Below the pieces are notes generated by a model. The model made no database searches. It was not told where the DNA came from and worked only from the letters and a program-made list of their open reading frames with translations. This document shows positions 38,148 to 47,205 of a DNA stretch of 64,000 bases, one piece after another. The position numbers and the translations under genes were made by a program. Position 1 is the stretch's first letter. Each line of letters starts with the position of its first letter. This DNA comes from CAYSRC01 sp964433495 (GTDB lineage: Bacteria > Bacillota > Clostridia > Oscillospirales > Ruminococcaceae): assembly GCA_964433495.1 (NCBI GenBank), contig CAYSRC010000003.1:14863-78862 (forward strand), read 5' to 3'.

Positions 38148-39026
38148 ATGTTTATTTCGGACATGTTTAAAGAGAAAGAATGTGTCTTTTCGATAGAGGT
38201 TTTCCCGCCCAAAAAGAAGGGGGCTGTCGAGGCGAGCCTGTACCCTGCGCTCGAGTCCATGCGGGAGGTAGAGCCCGACTTTATCAGCGTCACCTACGGC
38301 GCGGGCGGAAGTCTCGCGGGCCGGTCGACCACCGGCATCTCCTCCCACATTAAAAATGAGCTCGGCATCGAGTCGCTTGCGCATCTCACCTGCGCGAACC
38401 TGACAAAGGAGCAGGCGGGCGGGATCTTGAGGGAGCTTCGGGGGCAGGGGGTCGACAACATCCTCGTGCTGCGCGGCGACGGCAGCCCCGACCTGCCGCG
38501 GGAGACCGACTACATACACGCAAGCGACCTCGCCGCCGAGGTCGAGGCCTTCGGCGGCTTTGACATCGCGGGGGCGTGCTACCCCGAGGGGCATTTTGAG
38601 TGCCCCACCCTCAGGCAGGACGTGGAGAACCTGCGGTATAAGGTCGACGCGGGGGTCAGCCACCTCATCACACAGCTTTTTTTCGACAACGTGTGCTTTT
38701 ACCGCTTTCTCAACCTCGCGAGAAAGGCGGGCATCGCCGTGCCGGTGCACGCGGGGGTCATGCCTATTGTGAACTCGCGTCAGATAGAGCGCACCGTCGC
38801 GCTCAGCTCGGCGAGCCTGCCGCCCGCCTTTACCAAGATGATAAGCAGGTACAGCGGCGACCCCGACGCGCTGTTTGACGCGGGGATTGACTACGCTGTC
38901 CGACAGATCAGGGACCTCATCACGGGCGGAGCGGACGGCATCCACCTGTACGCGATGAACAATGCCGTCGTTGTCCGCCGCGTTTACGAGGGCATAAAGG
39001 ATCTTTTGCCGGGGCGAAGCGCATGA
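38148..39026 (+). CDS. metF: 5,10-methylenetetrahydrofolate reductase
   Basis: FAD enzyme making 5-methyltetrahydrofolate for methionine synthesis, 292 residues, a normal bacterial length. Motifs are FSIEVFPPKKKGAVEA (catalytic Glu), SVTYGAGGS, HLTCANLTKEQ, ILVLRGDGSPD, GGFDIAGACYPEGH and QLFFDNVCFYRF. ATG at 38148 is preferred to more upstream starts because AAAGGAG lies 11 bases upstream and the protein opens normally. It heads the methionine operon with the activation protein and metH. Confidence 0.95.
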   Translation: MFISDMFKEKECVFSIEVFPPKKKGAVEASLYPALESMREVEPDFISVTYGAGGSLAGRSTTGISSHIKNELGIESLAHLTCANLTKEQAGGILRELRGQGVDNILVLRGDGSPDLPRETDYIHASDLAAEVEAFGGFDIAGACYPEGHFECPTLRQDVENLRYKVDAGVSHLITQLFFDNVCFYRFLNLARKAGIAVPVHAGVMPIVNSRQIERTVALSSASLPPAFTKMISRYSGDPDALFDAGIDYAVRQIRDLITGGADGIHLYAMNNAVVVRRVYEGIKDLLPGRSA

Positions 39027-39682
39027 TTTTGCATCTGACGCTTGCAAAAGAGCTTGATTTTTCCGTGGCGCTGCGGTATCTCGGCGTAAAGGGCGCATGT
39101 GACGGCTCGCTCGAAGCGCTGCTCGAGCGGGCCGCGCGCGTGCTGCGGGAAAAAGCAAGCCCTAAAGCGGCATATCTCACAAGTGATATCGGCCTTTTGG
39201 ACGGCTGCCTTGAGGGCGGGGACATCAAAAAGCACCTCGAGGGCTGTCACACGTGCGTCCTGCTCGCCTGCACCCTCGGCGCGGGGGTCGATTTAGCCCA
39301 GCGCGCCGCAAACGCGTCGGACATGGCGTTTGCCGTCGTGCTCGACGCGCTCGCGTCGGTCATGGCCGAGCAGGCTGCGGACGAGGCCGAGGGTATCGTG
39401 CGCGGGCAGCTGGCGGGCAAGGGGCTTTTTTTGACCTCGCGCTTTTCGCCGGGATACGGCGACTATCCGATATCCGCCCAAAACCGTCTGCTCGACATCC
39501 TCGACGCGCCGCGCGGGATAGGCCTGTGCGCCACGCCGACCCACCTCATGACGCCGCGCAAGAGCATAACGGCGGTGTTGGGGGTCAGCGACCGCCCGGT
39601 CACCGGCCGCAGGGCGGGCTGTGCGCACTGCGCGCTCAGGGACAGATGCCTTTTCAGAAAAGAGGGAAAGACGTGTGAATAG
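39023..39682 (+). CDS. Methionine synthase activation domain protein, stand-alone
   Basis: Separate version of the C-terminal reactivation domain of cobalamin-dependent MetH, 219 residues, which binds SAM to reductively methylate cobalamin. Family features are FLTSRFSPGYGDYP, LCATPTHLMTPRKSITAVLG. The protein ends with CAHCALRDRCLFRKEGKTC, a four-cysteine cluster seen in stand-alone forms and possibly metal-binding. It overlaps metF by four bases and metH by eight, so translation is coupled. Confidence 0.88.
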   Translation: MILHLTLAKELDFSVALRYLGVKGACDGSLEALLERAARVLREKASPKAAYLTSDIGLLDGCLEGGDIKKHLEGCHTCVLLACTLGAGVDLAQRAANASDMAFAVVLDALASVMAEQAADEAEGIVRGQLAGKGLFLTSRFSPGYGDYPISAQNRLLDILDAPRGIGLCATPTHLMTPRKSITAVLGVSDRPVTGRRAGCAHCALRDRCLFRKEGKTCE

Positions 39683-42029
39683 GGTTTTTGACGACAATCG
39701 GATCGTGATATTCGACGGCGCGATGGGCACCATGCTGCAAAAGGGGGGGCTCAAGCCCGGGGAGCGCCCCGACATTTTGTCGCTGACGCGGCCCGAGGCG
39801 GTCGAGGCGGTGCACCGCGCGTACATCGACGCCGGGTGCGACTTTGTCCTGACCGACACCTTCGGCAGCAACGCGAAAAAGCTTGCGGGCTCCGGCTGCT
39901 CGGTCGAGCAGGTGGTACGCGCGGGGATTGCCGCAGCGGGGAGGGCCGCGGGGACGCTGTCCCGCGTCATCCTGGATGTCGGCCCGATAGGCGAGCTTGT
40001 CGAGCCCTCGGGCGCCCTGCGCTTTGAGGAGGCCTATGAGATATACCGCGAAGTCGTGACGGCGGGCGAGCGCGCGGGCGCAGAGATCGTGATGTTCGAG
40101 ACGATGACCGATCTTTACGAGCTTAAGGCGGCGATTTTGGCGGCGAAGGAGAACACCGGGATGTCGGTGCTCGCCTCGATGACGTTTGAAAAAAACGGGC
40201 GGACCTTCACCGGCTGCACCGTCGAGTCGTTTGCGCTCACCGCCGGAGGGCTCGGCGTCGACGGGCTGGGCATAAACTGCTCGCTCGGCCCCGACGAGAT
40301 CTTCCCGCTTGTCCGGCGGCTGTGCCGCGCGACAAATCTGCCCGTGTTCGCGAAGCCCAACGCCGGCCTTCCCGACCCATCGAGCGGCCTTTACACCGTG
40401 GACGCACAGGCGTTTGCGGAACAGCTTAAGCGCTATGCCGCGCTCGGCGTCTCTGCCGTGGGGGGCTGCTGCGGCACCACGCCCCCGCACATCGCCGCGC
40501 TGGCAAGGGCGTTTGCGGGTGAAAAGCCGCGCAAGCGCGAACAAGTCGGCCTCAGCGCCGTCTGCTCCCCCACGCGCCCCGTCGTGATCGACACGGTGCG
40601 GGTGATCGGCGAGCGGATAAACCCGACGGGCAAAAAGCGACTCCAGCAGGCGCTGCGCGAGGGGGACATGGGGTATGTCATGGCGCAGGCCCTTGAGCAG
40701 GCGGGCGCGGGCGCAGACATCCTCGACGTCAACGTCGGTCTGCCCGGCCTCGACGAGAAAACGACGATGGCACGGGCCGTCAAGGCAATCCAAAGCGTGT
40801 GCGAGCTTCCGCTTCAGCTCGACTCGGGCAGGGCGGACGTGCTCGAGGCGGGGCTGCGGGTGTACAACGGCAAGCCCATTGTCAACTCGGTCAACGCCGA
40901 GGACGCGGTGCTCGAGCGGGTGCTGCCGCTCTGCAAAAAATACGGCGCGGCGGTCGTGGGGCTGACGCTCGACGAAAAGGGCATCCCCGCGTCGGCCGAG
41001 CGGCGCTTTGCGCTGGCAAAAAAAATCGTCGATGCGGCGGCTTCGGCGGGGATCCCGAAAGAGGATGTCTTCGTCGACTGTCTCACGCTCACAGCGAGCA
41101 CGCAGCAGGAGGCCGTCGCCGAGACGCTGGGGGCCGTCCGCATGGTGCGCGAGCGCCTCGGCGTGCACACGGTGCTCGGCGTCTCCAACATCTCGTTCGG
41201 CCTGCCCTGCCGCGAGCAGATAAACACCACGTTCTTGACGCTCGCGATGGCAAGCGGGCTGGATCTGCCGATTCTCAACCCCAATTCTGCCGCCATGATG
41301 GCCGCCGTGGCGAGCTTTAAGGTGCTTTATAACATCGACAGGGATTCGCGCGAGTACATCGCGCGGTACTCGTCACAGGTCGCGGCAGCGCAGGCCCCCG
41401 CGCACGGCGGCATCACACTGTACGACGCCGTGTTGGGCGGGCTGGGGGAACAGGCCGCCGCCGCGGCGAAAAACGAGCTCGCAGCCCGTCCCCCCGAGGA
41501 GGTTGTCGACGCGGTTCTCATCCCCGCGCTCGACGCGGTGGGGGAGGGGTTTGAAAAGGGAACCCTGTTTCTGCCGCAGCTCATGCAGGCCGCGGGCGCG
41601 GCGCAGGCGGCGTTTGAGGTAATCAAAAACACGATATCCCGCTCGGGTGCGCAGGGCGGCGGCAGGGGAAAGATCGTCATCGCCACCGTCAAGGGGGACA
41701 TCCACGACATCGGCAAAAACATCGTCAGAACGCTGCTTCAAAACTACGGATACGACACGATCGACCTCGGACGGGACGTCCCGCCCGAGGCGGTGGTCGA
41801 GGCGGTGCGGCAGAGCGGCGCGCGCCTTGTCGGCTTGAGCGCGCTGATGACCACAACCCTCCCGAGCATGGAGCGGACGATCAAAGCGCTGCGCGAGGCG
41901 CAGCTCGACTGCCGCGTCATGGTGGGCGGCGCCGTGCTGACGCCCGAGTACGCGCGGAAAATCGGCGCCGACTACTACGCGCGCGACGCGAAACGGTCGG
42001 TCGACATCGCGAAAGAGGTGCTGGGCTGA
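39675..42029 (+). CDS. metH: Cobalamin-dependent methionine synthase, lacking activation domain
   Basis: Transfers methyl from 5-methyl-THF to homocysteine through cobalamin; 784 residues from the GTG at 39675. The order is homocysteine-binding barrel (FDGAMGTMLQKGG; zinc cysteines in GINCSLGPDE and GGCCGTTPPH), pterin-binding barrel (IGERINPTGKKRLQQ, DVNVGLPG), cap helices and cobalamin-binding Rossmann domain (KGDIHDIGKNIV, with the His ligand). It ends after this module. The SAM activation domain of E. coli MetH is supplied by the preceding gene. The start is placed on GTG because the frame extends back into that gene. Confidence 0.93.
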   Translation: MNRVFDDNRIVIFDGAMGTMLQKGGLKPGERPDILSLTRPEAVEAVHRAYIDAGCDFVLTDTFGSNAKKLAGSGCSVEQVVRAGIAAAGRAAGTLSRVILDVGPIGELVEPSGALRFEEAYEIYREVVTAGERAGAEIVMFETMTDLYELKAAILAAKENTGMSVLASMTFEKNGRTFTGCTVESFALTAGGLGVDGLGINCSLGPDEIFPLVRRLCRATNLPVFAKPNAGLPDPSSGLYTVDAQAFAEQLKRYAALGVSAVGGCCGTTPPHIAALARAFAGEKPRKREQVGLSAVCSPTRPVVIDTVRVIGERINPTGKKRLQQALREGDMGYVMAQALEQAGAGADILDVNVGLPGLDEKTTMARAVKAIQSVCELPLQLDSGRADVLEAGLRVYNGKPIVNSVNAEDAVLERVLPLCKKYGAAVVGLTLDEKGIPASAERRFALAKKIVDAAASAGIPKEDVFVDCLTLTASTQQEAVAETLGAVRMVRERLGVHTVLGVSNISFGLPCREQINTTFLTLAMASGLDLPILNPNSAAMMAAVASFKVLYNIDRDSREYIARYSSQVAAAQAPAHGGITLYDAVLGGLGEQAAAAAKNELAARPPEEVVDAVLIPALDAVGEGFEKGTLFLPQLMQAAGAAQAAFEVIKNTISRSGAQGGGRGKIVIATVKGDIHDIGKNIVRTLLQNYGYDTIDLGRDVPPEAVVEAVRQSGARLVGLSALMTTTLPSMERTIKALREAQLDCRVMVGGAVLTPEYARKIGADYYARDAKRSVDIAKEVLG

Positions 42030-42109
42030 CGGCGCGGCGGGGGAGATTGTAAGGGCTGAGGCTTTAACCCGCAACAAGAGGCACTTTCGAACGACGGGCC
42101 TTTTGTAAA

Positions 42110-42594
42110 GACGATCCCTCAGCCGGTTAACGCTGATACGCCCTGCATATTCTCGCAGGATCTTCGAGCTTTTTATACTCGCCTGAATTCACGGGAATAT
42201 GTGCCCCCGAACGTCGTACCGCTTACGTTCGGCAATCCCTCGGTCAGCTGAGGCTGACACGCCCTGCATACTCCCGCAGGGCGTGCCGAACGCCGTACCG
42301 CTTACGTTCGGCTGCCCCCGTTACACAAGGGAGCCCTTGGGGATGTCCATCCCGTATAACCTAAAATACAGAAAACGCCGTACCGTGTGCCGCGCACCGT
42401 ACCGATTGAGTTCGGTAAGGGGGCCCAAGGGCAAGGGCGCTGTCCCACAGGAGGCTTTCTTTACATAAGCCCACATGTTTCTCGCAGGGCCTTCGGGCTG
42501 TCGTTTCTTTCGGACTTGACCGCATGCAAGGATTGCACCCCTTTCTTGTGTAAAGGGCGGCGCGGCGAATGCCGCGACAGAGGGATTGTCAAGC
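42110..42594. repeat. Dispersed intergenic repeat, copy A (near full length)
   Basis: About 485 gene-less bases after metH. Reverse-complemented, they align over most of their length with 53579-54056, at about 90% over a core of some 165 bases (42257-42425 against 53752-53922). Sub-structures are hairpins CCGAACGT/ACGTTCGG (42207-42232), GCCGAACG/CGTTCGGC (42285-42312) and CGCGGC/GCCGCG (42561-42576). Typical pieces are CTCCCTTGTGTAA in the reverse sense and CGCAGGGCGTG. No coding evidence. Confidence 0.8.
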
Positions 42595-42605
42595 GTGTAA
42601 AACAG

Positions 42606-42635
42606 AAAAGAAGACCCTGTTACAGGGTCTTCTTC
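42606..42635 (-). terminator. Terminator of luxS (minus strand)
   Basis: AAGAAGACCCTG pairs with CAGGGTCTTCTT; in the minus direction it is followed by TTTTCTGTTTT. It may also stop transcripts coming from metH. Confidence 0.85.
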
Positions 42636-42658
42636 AAAACATCCTCTCTGCGACTCAT

Positions 42659-43117
42659 TCAGGCGTTGTACGCGAGTTTGTCGGCTGTCCAGCCCTCGAG
42701 CACAGGCAGCATCGCCTTTGCCTCGTCTCTTGCGCCCGCGAGGTTTTGCTCGCGGTAGTTCCCGCATTCCTTTTCGGACGCGCCGGGGATCTCGCCCTCG
42801 TACTCGGACATGAAGCGGAAGCTGTCCTGCACAAGGCTTATCGCGTCGTCGTGCGAGATGCCGCGCGTCAGAAGATAAAACCCGGTACGGCAGCCCATCG
42901 GCCCGACATAGATGATGTTTTTGCCGAAGCGCGAGTTGCGCGCGTAGGTGGCAAAGAGGTGCTCGATGGTGTGCAGCGCGCCGTTTTCAAGATAGTCGCC
43001 GTTGTTCGGCTTTTTCATCCTGATGTCGTAGGTTACAACGTCGCCGTCGGTTCGCGAGATGTACATCCCGCGTTCAAGCCTGGTGTGGTCGACGCAAAAG
43101 CTTGCAATACGTTCCAC
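42659..43117 (-). CDS. luxS: S-ribosylhomocysteine lyase LuxS
   Basis: Iron/zinc lyase cutting S-ribosylhomocysteine to homocysteine and DPD, the autoinducer-2 precursor; 152 residues, normal length. Metal ligands are His49 and His53 in LHTIEHLFATYARN and Cys118 in KECGNYREQ; the catalytic Cys76 is in GPMGCRTGFYL and Glu52 lies in the first motif. Start GTG at 43117 has GGGGGA six bases upstream. A good promoter is just upstream. Together with metF/metH it completes the methyl cycle. Confidence 0.95.
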   Translation of the reverse strand: MERIASFCVDHTRLERGMYISRTDGDVVTYDIRMKKPNNGDYLENGALHTIEHLFATYARNSRFGKNIIYVGPMGCRTGFYLLTRGISHDDAISLVQDSFRFMSEYEGEIPGASEKECGNYREQNLAGARDEAKAMLPVLEGWTADKLAYNA

Positions 43118-43151
43118 GTCAAATCCCCCGCATTGTTTTTTTCTGTAAGAT

Positions 43152-43180
43152 ATTATAGTGCAGGCTCGCCGGCACTTCAA
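43152..43180 (-). promoter_or_regulatory. Sigma-A promoter of luxS
   Basis: On the minus strand TTGAAG (43175-43180) and TATAAT (43152-43157) have a 17-base spacer, about 35 bases upstream of the GTG start. Confidence 0.85.
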
Positions 43181-43446
43181 GTGCGTTTATGCTTTTCTGA
43201 AGGTCCGCCGCTTCGATTTATCGTTTTGGGCCGCAGAGGGCTTGTCCTCTGTGCCCGTCGCCCGATGCCGAGCGCGCCGAAACGGGGCAGACGCTCCTGC
43301 ATCGTTCGCTCGGTGAGGCGCGGAAGAGCGGGAGACAAACGCCCCCGGCGCGAGCGGGACCGGGACACAAGAGCAAATACACAAAAGTCCGAAAAAATCA
43401 AGAACCTGCGGTATCTCTATCGGCCGCACAAGCGAAAGGAAAACAG

Positions 43447-44811
43447 ATGGCTTCGGTTAAAAATGTATACGTATGCAGCGAGTGCGGCGCAGAGTTCAAC
43501 AAATGGTTCGGCAGGTGTCCCTCGTGCGGCGAGTGGAACACCCTGGAGGAGACGGCGCCGATAAAGACAGCCCCCGCGAGAGGGGCGGGCAGAGGCCGTC
43601 TCAAGGGCATTGAGGCGCACGGGCTCGACACCATCTCGTTTGAGGACGAGCCGCGCTATACAACCGGCATAGCCGAGCTCGACCGGGTTCTCGGCGGCGG
43701 GATCGTGCGCGGCTCGGTCGTGCTCATCGGCGGCGAACCGGGCGCGGGCAAGTCGACGCTGCTGCTTCAGATGTGCGGCAACATCAGCGACACCGCGCGG
43801 GTGCTGTATGTTTCGGGCGAGGAGTCGAGACATCAGATAAAGCTGCGGGCCGACAGGCTCGGCATAAACTCGCCCAACATCCTGCTCGCGGCGGAGACCG
43901 ACATCGAGGCGATAGCCGCCGAGATATCCTCTTTGCGCCCCGACCTTGTCGTCATCGACTCGATTCAGACGATGGCGCTCGAGGGGGTGAGCTCGTCCCC
44001 GGGCAGCGTGACCCAGGTCAGGGAGTGCGCCTCGGTGCTCATGCGCACTGCCAAAAGCGAGGGTATCCCGATATTCATTGTCGGGCACGTCAACAAGGAC
44101 GGCGCGATTGCGGGGCCAAAGGTGATGGAGCACATCGTCGACACGGTGCTCTATTTTGAGGGCGACCGATATCTCAGCTATCGGATCCTGCGCGCCGCGA
44201 AAAACAGGTTTGGCTCCACAAACGAGATCGGGCTGTTTGACATGACAGGGCACGGGCTTTTCGGCGTGGACAACCCCAGCGGGGTGATGCTGGACGGCAG
44301 GGACCCCGACGTCCCGGGAAGCTGCGTCACCTGTATCATGGAGGGGTCGCGCCCGCTGCTCGCCGAAATCCAATCCCTCGCCTCCAAGACGGGCTTCGGC
44401 AACCCCCGCCGCACCTCGTCGGGCCTCGACTACAACCGTGTAAACCTGCTGCTCGCGGTGCTCGAAAAGCGGGCAGGGTACTTTTTGTCGGGTCTCGACG
44501 TCTACATCAACGTCGTCGGCGGCCTGCAGATGAGCGAGCCGTCGGTCGATTTGGCGGCCGTGCTGAGCCTTGTCTCGGCGGTCACCGACACCCCCGTGCC
44601 GCGCGGATTTATCGCGTTCGGCGAGGTGGGGCTGGGCGGCGAGGTGCGCGCGGTTGCGAACGCCGAGACGCGGGTGCAGGAGGCGCAGAGACTGGGCTTT
44701 TCCGACTGCGTGCTGCCCCGCGGCTGCGTCCCAAAGCTGCGCGGGCGGTTTGACATCAACCTCATCGGTGTAGGAAGCGTCCGTGAGCTCGCGCCGCTTC
44801 TCAAGCGATGA
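43447..44811 (+). CDS. radA: DNA repair protein RadA/Sms
   Basis: RecA-like ATPase processing recombination intermediates, 454 residues. The four-cysteine zinc finger is CSECGAEF with CPSCGEW at the N-terminus. Walker A is GGEPGAGKST, Walker B is DLVVIDSIQT, and the RadA-specific KNRFG is in AKNRFGSTNEIG. The C-terminal third is Lon-protease-like, but the Lon catalytic Ser/Lys are not expected. GAAAGGAAA precedes the ATG. Preceding 43181-43446 contains no gene. Confidence 0.96.
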   Translation: MASVKNVYVCSECGAEFNKWFGRCPSCGEWNTLEETAPIKTAPARGAGRGRLKGIEAHGLDTISFEDEPRYTTGIAELDRVLGGGIVRGSVVLIGGEPGAGKSTLLLQMCGNISDTARVLYVSGEESRHQIKLRADRLGINSPNILLAAETDIEAIAAEISSLRPDLVVIDSIQTMALEGVSSSPGSVTQVRECASVLMRTAKSEGIPIFIVGHVNKDGAIAGPKVMEHIVDTVLYFEGDRYLSYRILRAAKNRFGSTNEIGLFDMTGHGLFGVDNPSGVMLDGRDPDVPGSCVTCIMEGSRPLLAEIQSLASKTGFGNPRRTSSGLDYNRVNLLLAVLEKRAGYFLSGLDVYINVVGGLQMSEPSVDLAAVLSLVSAVTDTPVPRGFIAFGEVGLGGEVRAVANAETRVQEAQRLGFSDCVLPRGCVPKLRGRFDINLIGVGSVRELAPLLKR

Positions 44812-44934
44812 CGAACTAAATAAATCGTCAAAAGATTTGTCGGCTGCCCGAACAGAGCGCTCTTTGCCGCGCGGGGAGGGTGAACACACTGCGCCGCAAA
44901 GCGCAGCGATGTAAAAAGAACGGGGCTTTTAAAA

Positions 44935-45672
44935 ATGGAACGGTTTGTTGAGACACCCAACCTGCCCCAAAGGCGTGTAAAGGTGTGCGCCTTGTCGGGA
45001 GATGAACGGCATCGGTATGCGGCTGACGCGCTCAGGGCGCTCGGTATTGCGTGCATCCCGACCGAGGCGTGCGCGCGGCTGCCGCGCCCGGTAGCCTATC
45101 ACGCCGACATGCAGCTGCTGCACCTTGGGGGACGGCACTTTGCACTCGAGGACAGCTGCCGCGCCCTTCGCGAGGGCCTTTTGTCGCGCGGGGCGACGGT
45201 GGACTGTCTCGAGCAGGCGGACGATCGCTACCCCGGGGACTGTGTGCTCAACGCGCTCATCCTCGGCGGCCGCTTCTACTGCGCCGAACAGCCGCCCGCC
45301 GGGTGGAAGCGCGCCCTCGGCGCAAACCTGCGGTTTGTAAAGCAGGGATATACCCGCTGTTCCTGCGCGGTTGTCGCAAAAAACGCGGTTATAACGGCGG
45401 ACAGGGGCATCGGCACCAAACTGCGCGCGGACGGCGTCGACTGCCTTGTCATCCCTCCGGGCGAGATAACCCTTGAAGGGTATGACTGCGGCTTTATCGG
45501 CGGCTGCTGCGGCCTTGTCGACCGCGGGGTGCTGGCCTTTACGGGGGATATATCGCGCCTGTCCTACGGCGGCATGATTGCGGATTTTTTGCAAAAGCAG
45601 GGCGTGCGCGCCGTCGCCCTGCGCTCCGGGATACCCGAGGACATCGGCGGAATCCTCCCGCTGACGGAGTAG
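44935..45672 (+). CDS. DUF6873-like (GME-fold) protein
   Basis: Protein of 245 residues I compare to the DUF6873 group thought to have the guanidine-modifying-enzyme fold. It has many cysteines (for example SCAVVAKNAVITADRGIG and GYDCGFIGGCCGLVDRG) and a candidate active-site region PRPVAYHADMQLLHLG, then CVLNALILGGRFYC. Function is unknown; no catalytic Cys-His-Glu/Asp triad could be assigned with confidence. Likely co-transcribed with or downstream of radA, and closed by the terminator at 45713. Confidence 0.65.
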   Translation: MERFVETPNLPQRRVKVCALSGDERHRYAADALRALGIACIPTEACARLPRPVAYHADMQLLHLGGRHFALEDSCRALREGLLSRGATVDCLEQADDRYPGDCVLNALILGGRFYCAEQPPAGWKRALGANLRFVKQGYTRCSCAVVAKNAVITADRGIGTKLRADGVDCLVIPPGEITLEGYDCGFIGGCCGLVDRGVLAFTGDISRLSYGGMIADFLQKQGVRAVALRSGIPEDIGGILPLTE

Positions 45673-45712
45673 GCGTCGCGTCTGCCGCCCTGTCCGCGCG
45701 GGATTTTTTTAT

Positions 45713-45770
45713 AAAGGCTCAAAAGCAGCGGCGCTGAACTCCTGTTTCAACGCCGCTGCTTTGAGCCTTA
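45713..45770. terminator. Bidirectional terminator between DUF6873 and dapA
   Basis: AAGGCTCAAAAGCAGCGGCG pairs with CGCCGCTGCTTTGAGCCTT with one bulged A, around a 17-base loop. ATTTTTTTATAAAGG on one side gives a T run in the minus direction. It sits between the two converging genes. Confidence 0.82.
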
Positions 45771-45892
45771 TGCGAGCGCAAGGGCATCCTGCCCAAGCTC
45801 ACCACACTGCGCTGTCCGACGCGTGTGCCGGGAGCGGCCGCCTAAAGTGCTTTACCGGCGGGGTGTCACGCGCTTGCCCGGCGGTTCGACCG

Positions 45893-46774
45893 TCACGAAA
45901 AGTCCATGCCGCGCAGAACCTTTGACAGCGCTGCCCTCTTTTCGTCGGAAAGCGGGGCAAGCGGCGGGCGGCAGATGCCCGCGTCGACGCCGACGATCCG
46001 AAGCGCCTCCTTGACGGGGATGGGGTTGACGTCGATAAACATCGCCTTGATGAGCGGATAAAGCTTCTGCGCGAGGCGCGACGCCGTCCCAAAGTCGCCC
46101 GCAAGACAGGCGGCGGCAAGCGCGCTCATGTCCCGCGGCGCGATGTTGGACACCACCGAGATGACCCCCTCTGCCCCCGCCGACATCATCGGCACAGTCA
46201 GGTCGTCGTTGCCGCAGAAAAAAGTGAGGCGGCCGCCGCAGCGGTGCATCGCGTCGAGGGTGTAGGCCATGTCGCCGCTCGCCTCCTTCACCGCGACGAT
46301 GTTGTCCACCCCGCAGAGCTCGTCGTAACAGTCGAGCGGGATGCTCATGCCGGTGCGCGACGGGACGTTGTACAGGATGATGGGCAGACCCGTCGACCCC
46401 GCGATGCTTTTATAGTGGTTCACAAGCCCCGAGGCGGACGTCTTGTTGTAGTAGGGGGTCACCACCAAAAGCCCGTCGGCGCCCGCCGCCTCGGCGGCCC
46501 GCGCGAGCCGGCAGGCGTGCCTTGTATCGTTGCTGCCCGCGCCCGCGATGATCGGGATCCTTTCTCCTACATGGCTCGCCGCAAAGGCCGTCAGCTCGCG
46601 GGCTTCGTCGTCGCTCAGCGTCGCCGACTCTCCCGTGGTGCCGCACACGACGACCGCCGAAACCCCTGCCTTCAGCTGCATGTCGAGCATCTCCCGAAAG
46701 ACCTGGTAGTTCACCCGTCCGTTTTGGTCAAACGGGGTGACGATCGCCGTCGCGCATCCTCTGAACAAAGACAT
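45893..46774 (-). CDS. dapA: 4-hydroxy-tetrahydrodipicolinate synthase
   Basis: Schiff-base aldolase condensing pyruvate with aspartate semialdehyde, the first step of lysine/diaminopimelate synthesis; 293 residues, normal length. CGTTGESATLSD is the substrate loop, VTPYYNKTSA holds the catalytic Tyr, YNVPSRTGM follows, and VAVKEASGDM contains the Schiff-base Lys. AAAGGCGG lies upstream of the ATG. It is separated from asd by a 430-base leader ending in a terminator hairpin, so expression is probably regulated. Confidence 0.95.
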   Translation of the reverse strand: MSLFRGCATAIVTPFDQNGRVNYQVFREMLDMQLKAGVSAVVVCGTTGESATLSDDEARELTAFAASHVGERIPIIAGAGSNDTRHACRLARAAEAAGADGLLVVTPYYNKTSASGLVNHYKSIAGSTGLPIILYNVPSRTGMSIPLDCYDELCGVDNIVAVKEASGDMAYTLDAMHRCGGRLTFFCGNDDLTVPMMSAGAEGVISVVSNIAPRDMSALAAACLAGDFGTASRLAQKLYPLIKAMFIDVNPIPVKEALRIVGVDAGICRPPLAPLSDEKRAALSKVLRGMDFS

Positions 46775-46795
46775 AACCTAAATACCGCCTTTCTC

Positions 46796-46832
46796 AAAAA
46801 AATAAAAGGCCCGCAAAGGATGCGAACCTTTA
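46796..46832 (-). terminator. Terminator hairpin in the dapA leader
   Basis: In the minus direction AAAGGTTCGCA pairs with TGCGGGCCTTT through two G-U pairs and is followed by TATTTTTTT. The ribosome site of dapA begins only a few bases beyond, so it could be an attenuator or a terminator of asd. Confidence 0.75.
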
Positions 46833-46862
46833 AAAAATCCGTTGTGTTGCCGTGTCGCCGAC

Positions 46863-47205
46863 AGGAAAGCGGCGCTCGGAAGCCCCGACAAAGCTCTCGC
46901 TGTCGCACACCCCGCCCGATGCCGCACGGTTTTCCGCGCCGGGTGCGAGCGCTCGGATGACGTCGCTTAAGATAATCTCGCTTAGTTACCCGAACTGTCC
47001 GCACGGCAAAAAGCTGTCGGGCACTCTGTTCAGCGCGGGGCGCGGGCTCGGCTGTTTGTTGAACATCCCGAAAAGCCCCCGCTGCGCGCACGGCGCCGCA
47101 CGGGCCGCTCCCGGGCGCGGCGCTCGGATGATGTCGCTTAAGTTATTCCTGTTTAAGATACCCGCACTGACATGCATCCAAAGAACAGCGCGTCTGCCTA
47201 AAGCT
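46863..47205 (-). repeat. Duplicated leader between asd and dapA
   Basis: On the plus strand GCGCTCGGATGACGTCGCTT (46949-46968, continued by AAG) recurs as GCGCTCGGATGATGTCGCTT at 47120-47139 with one change, 171 bases apart. The flanks also resemble each other over about 90 bases, and a third GCGCTCGG lies at 46872-46879. Function unclear: no lysine riboswitch or T-box consensus was found here. Confidence 0.55.

Noticed and set aside
39654..41168. A 504-residue open frame on the minus strand opposite metH
   Set aside because: Arginine-rich translation without any motif, and metH covers it with clear domains.
43417..44889. A 490-residue minus-strand frame opposite radA
   Set aside because: radA motifs are complete on the plus strand and the antisense product has none.
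46775..47205. Lysine riboswitch or T-box in the dapA leader
   Set aside because: Neither the lysine riboswitch core nor a GGTGGNACCGCG sequence could be placed. Only the terminator and the duplicated motif remain.
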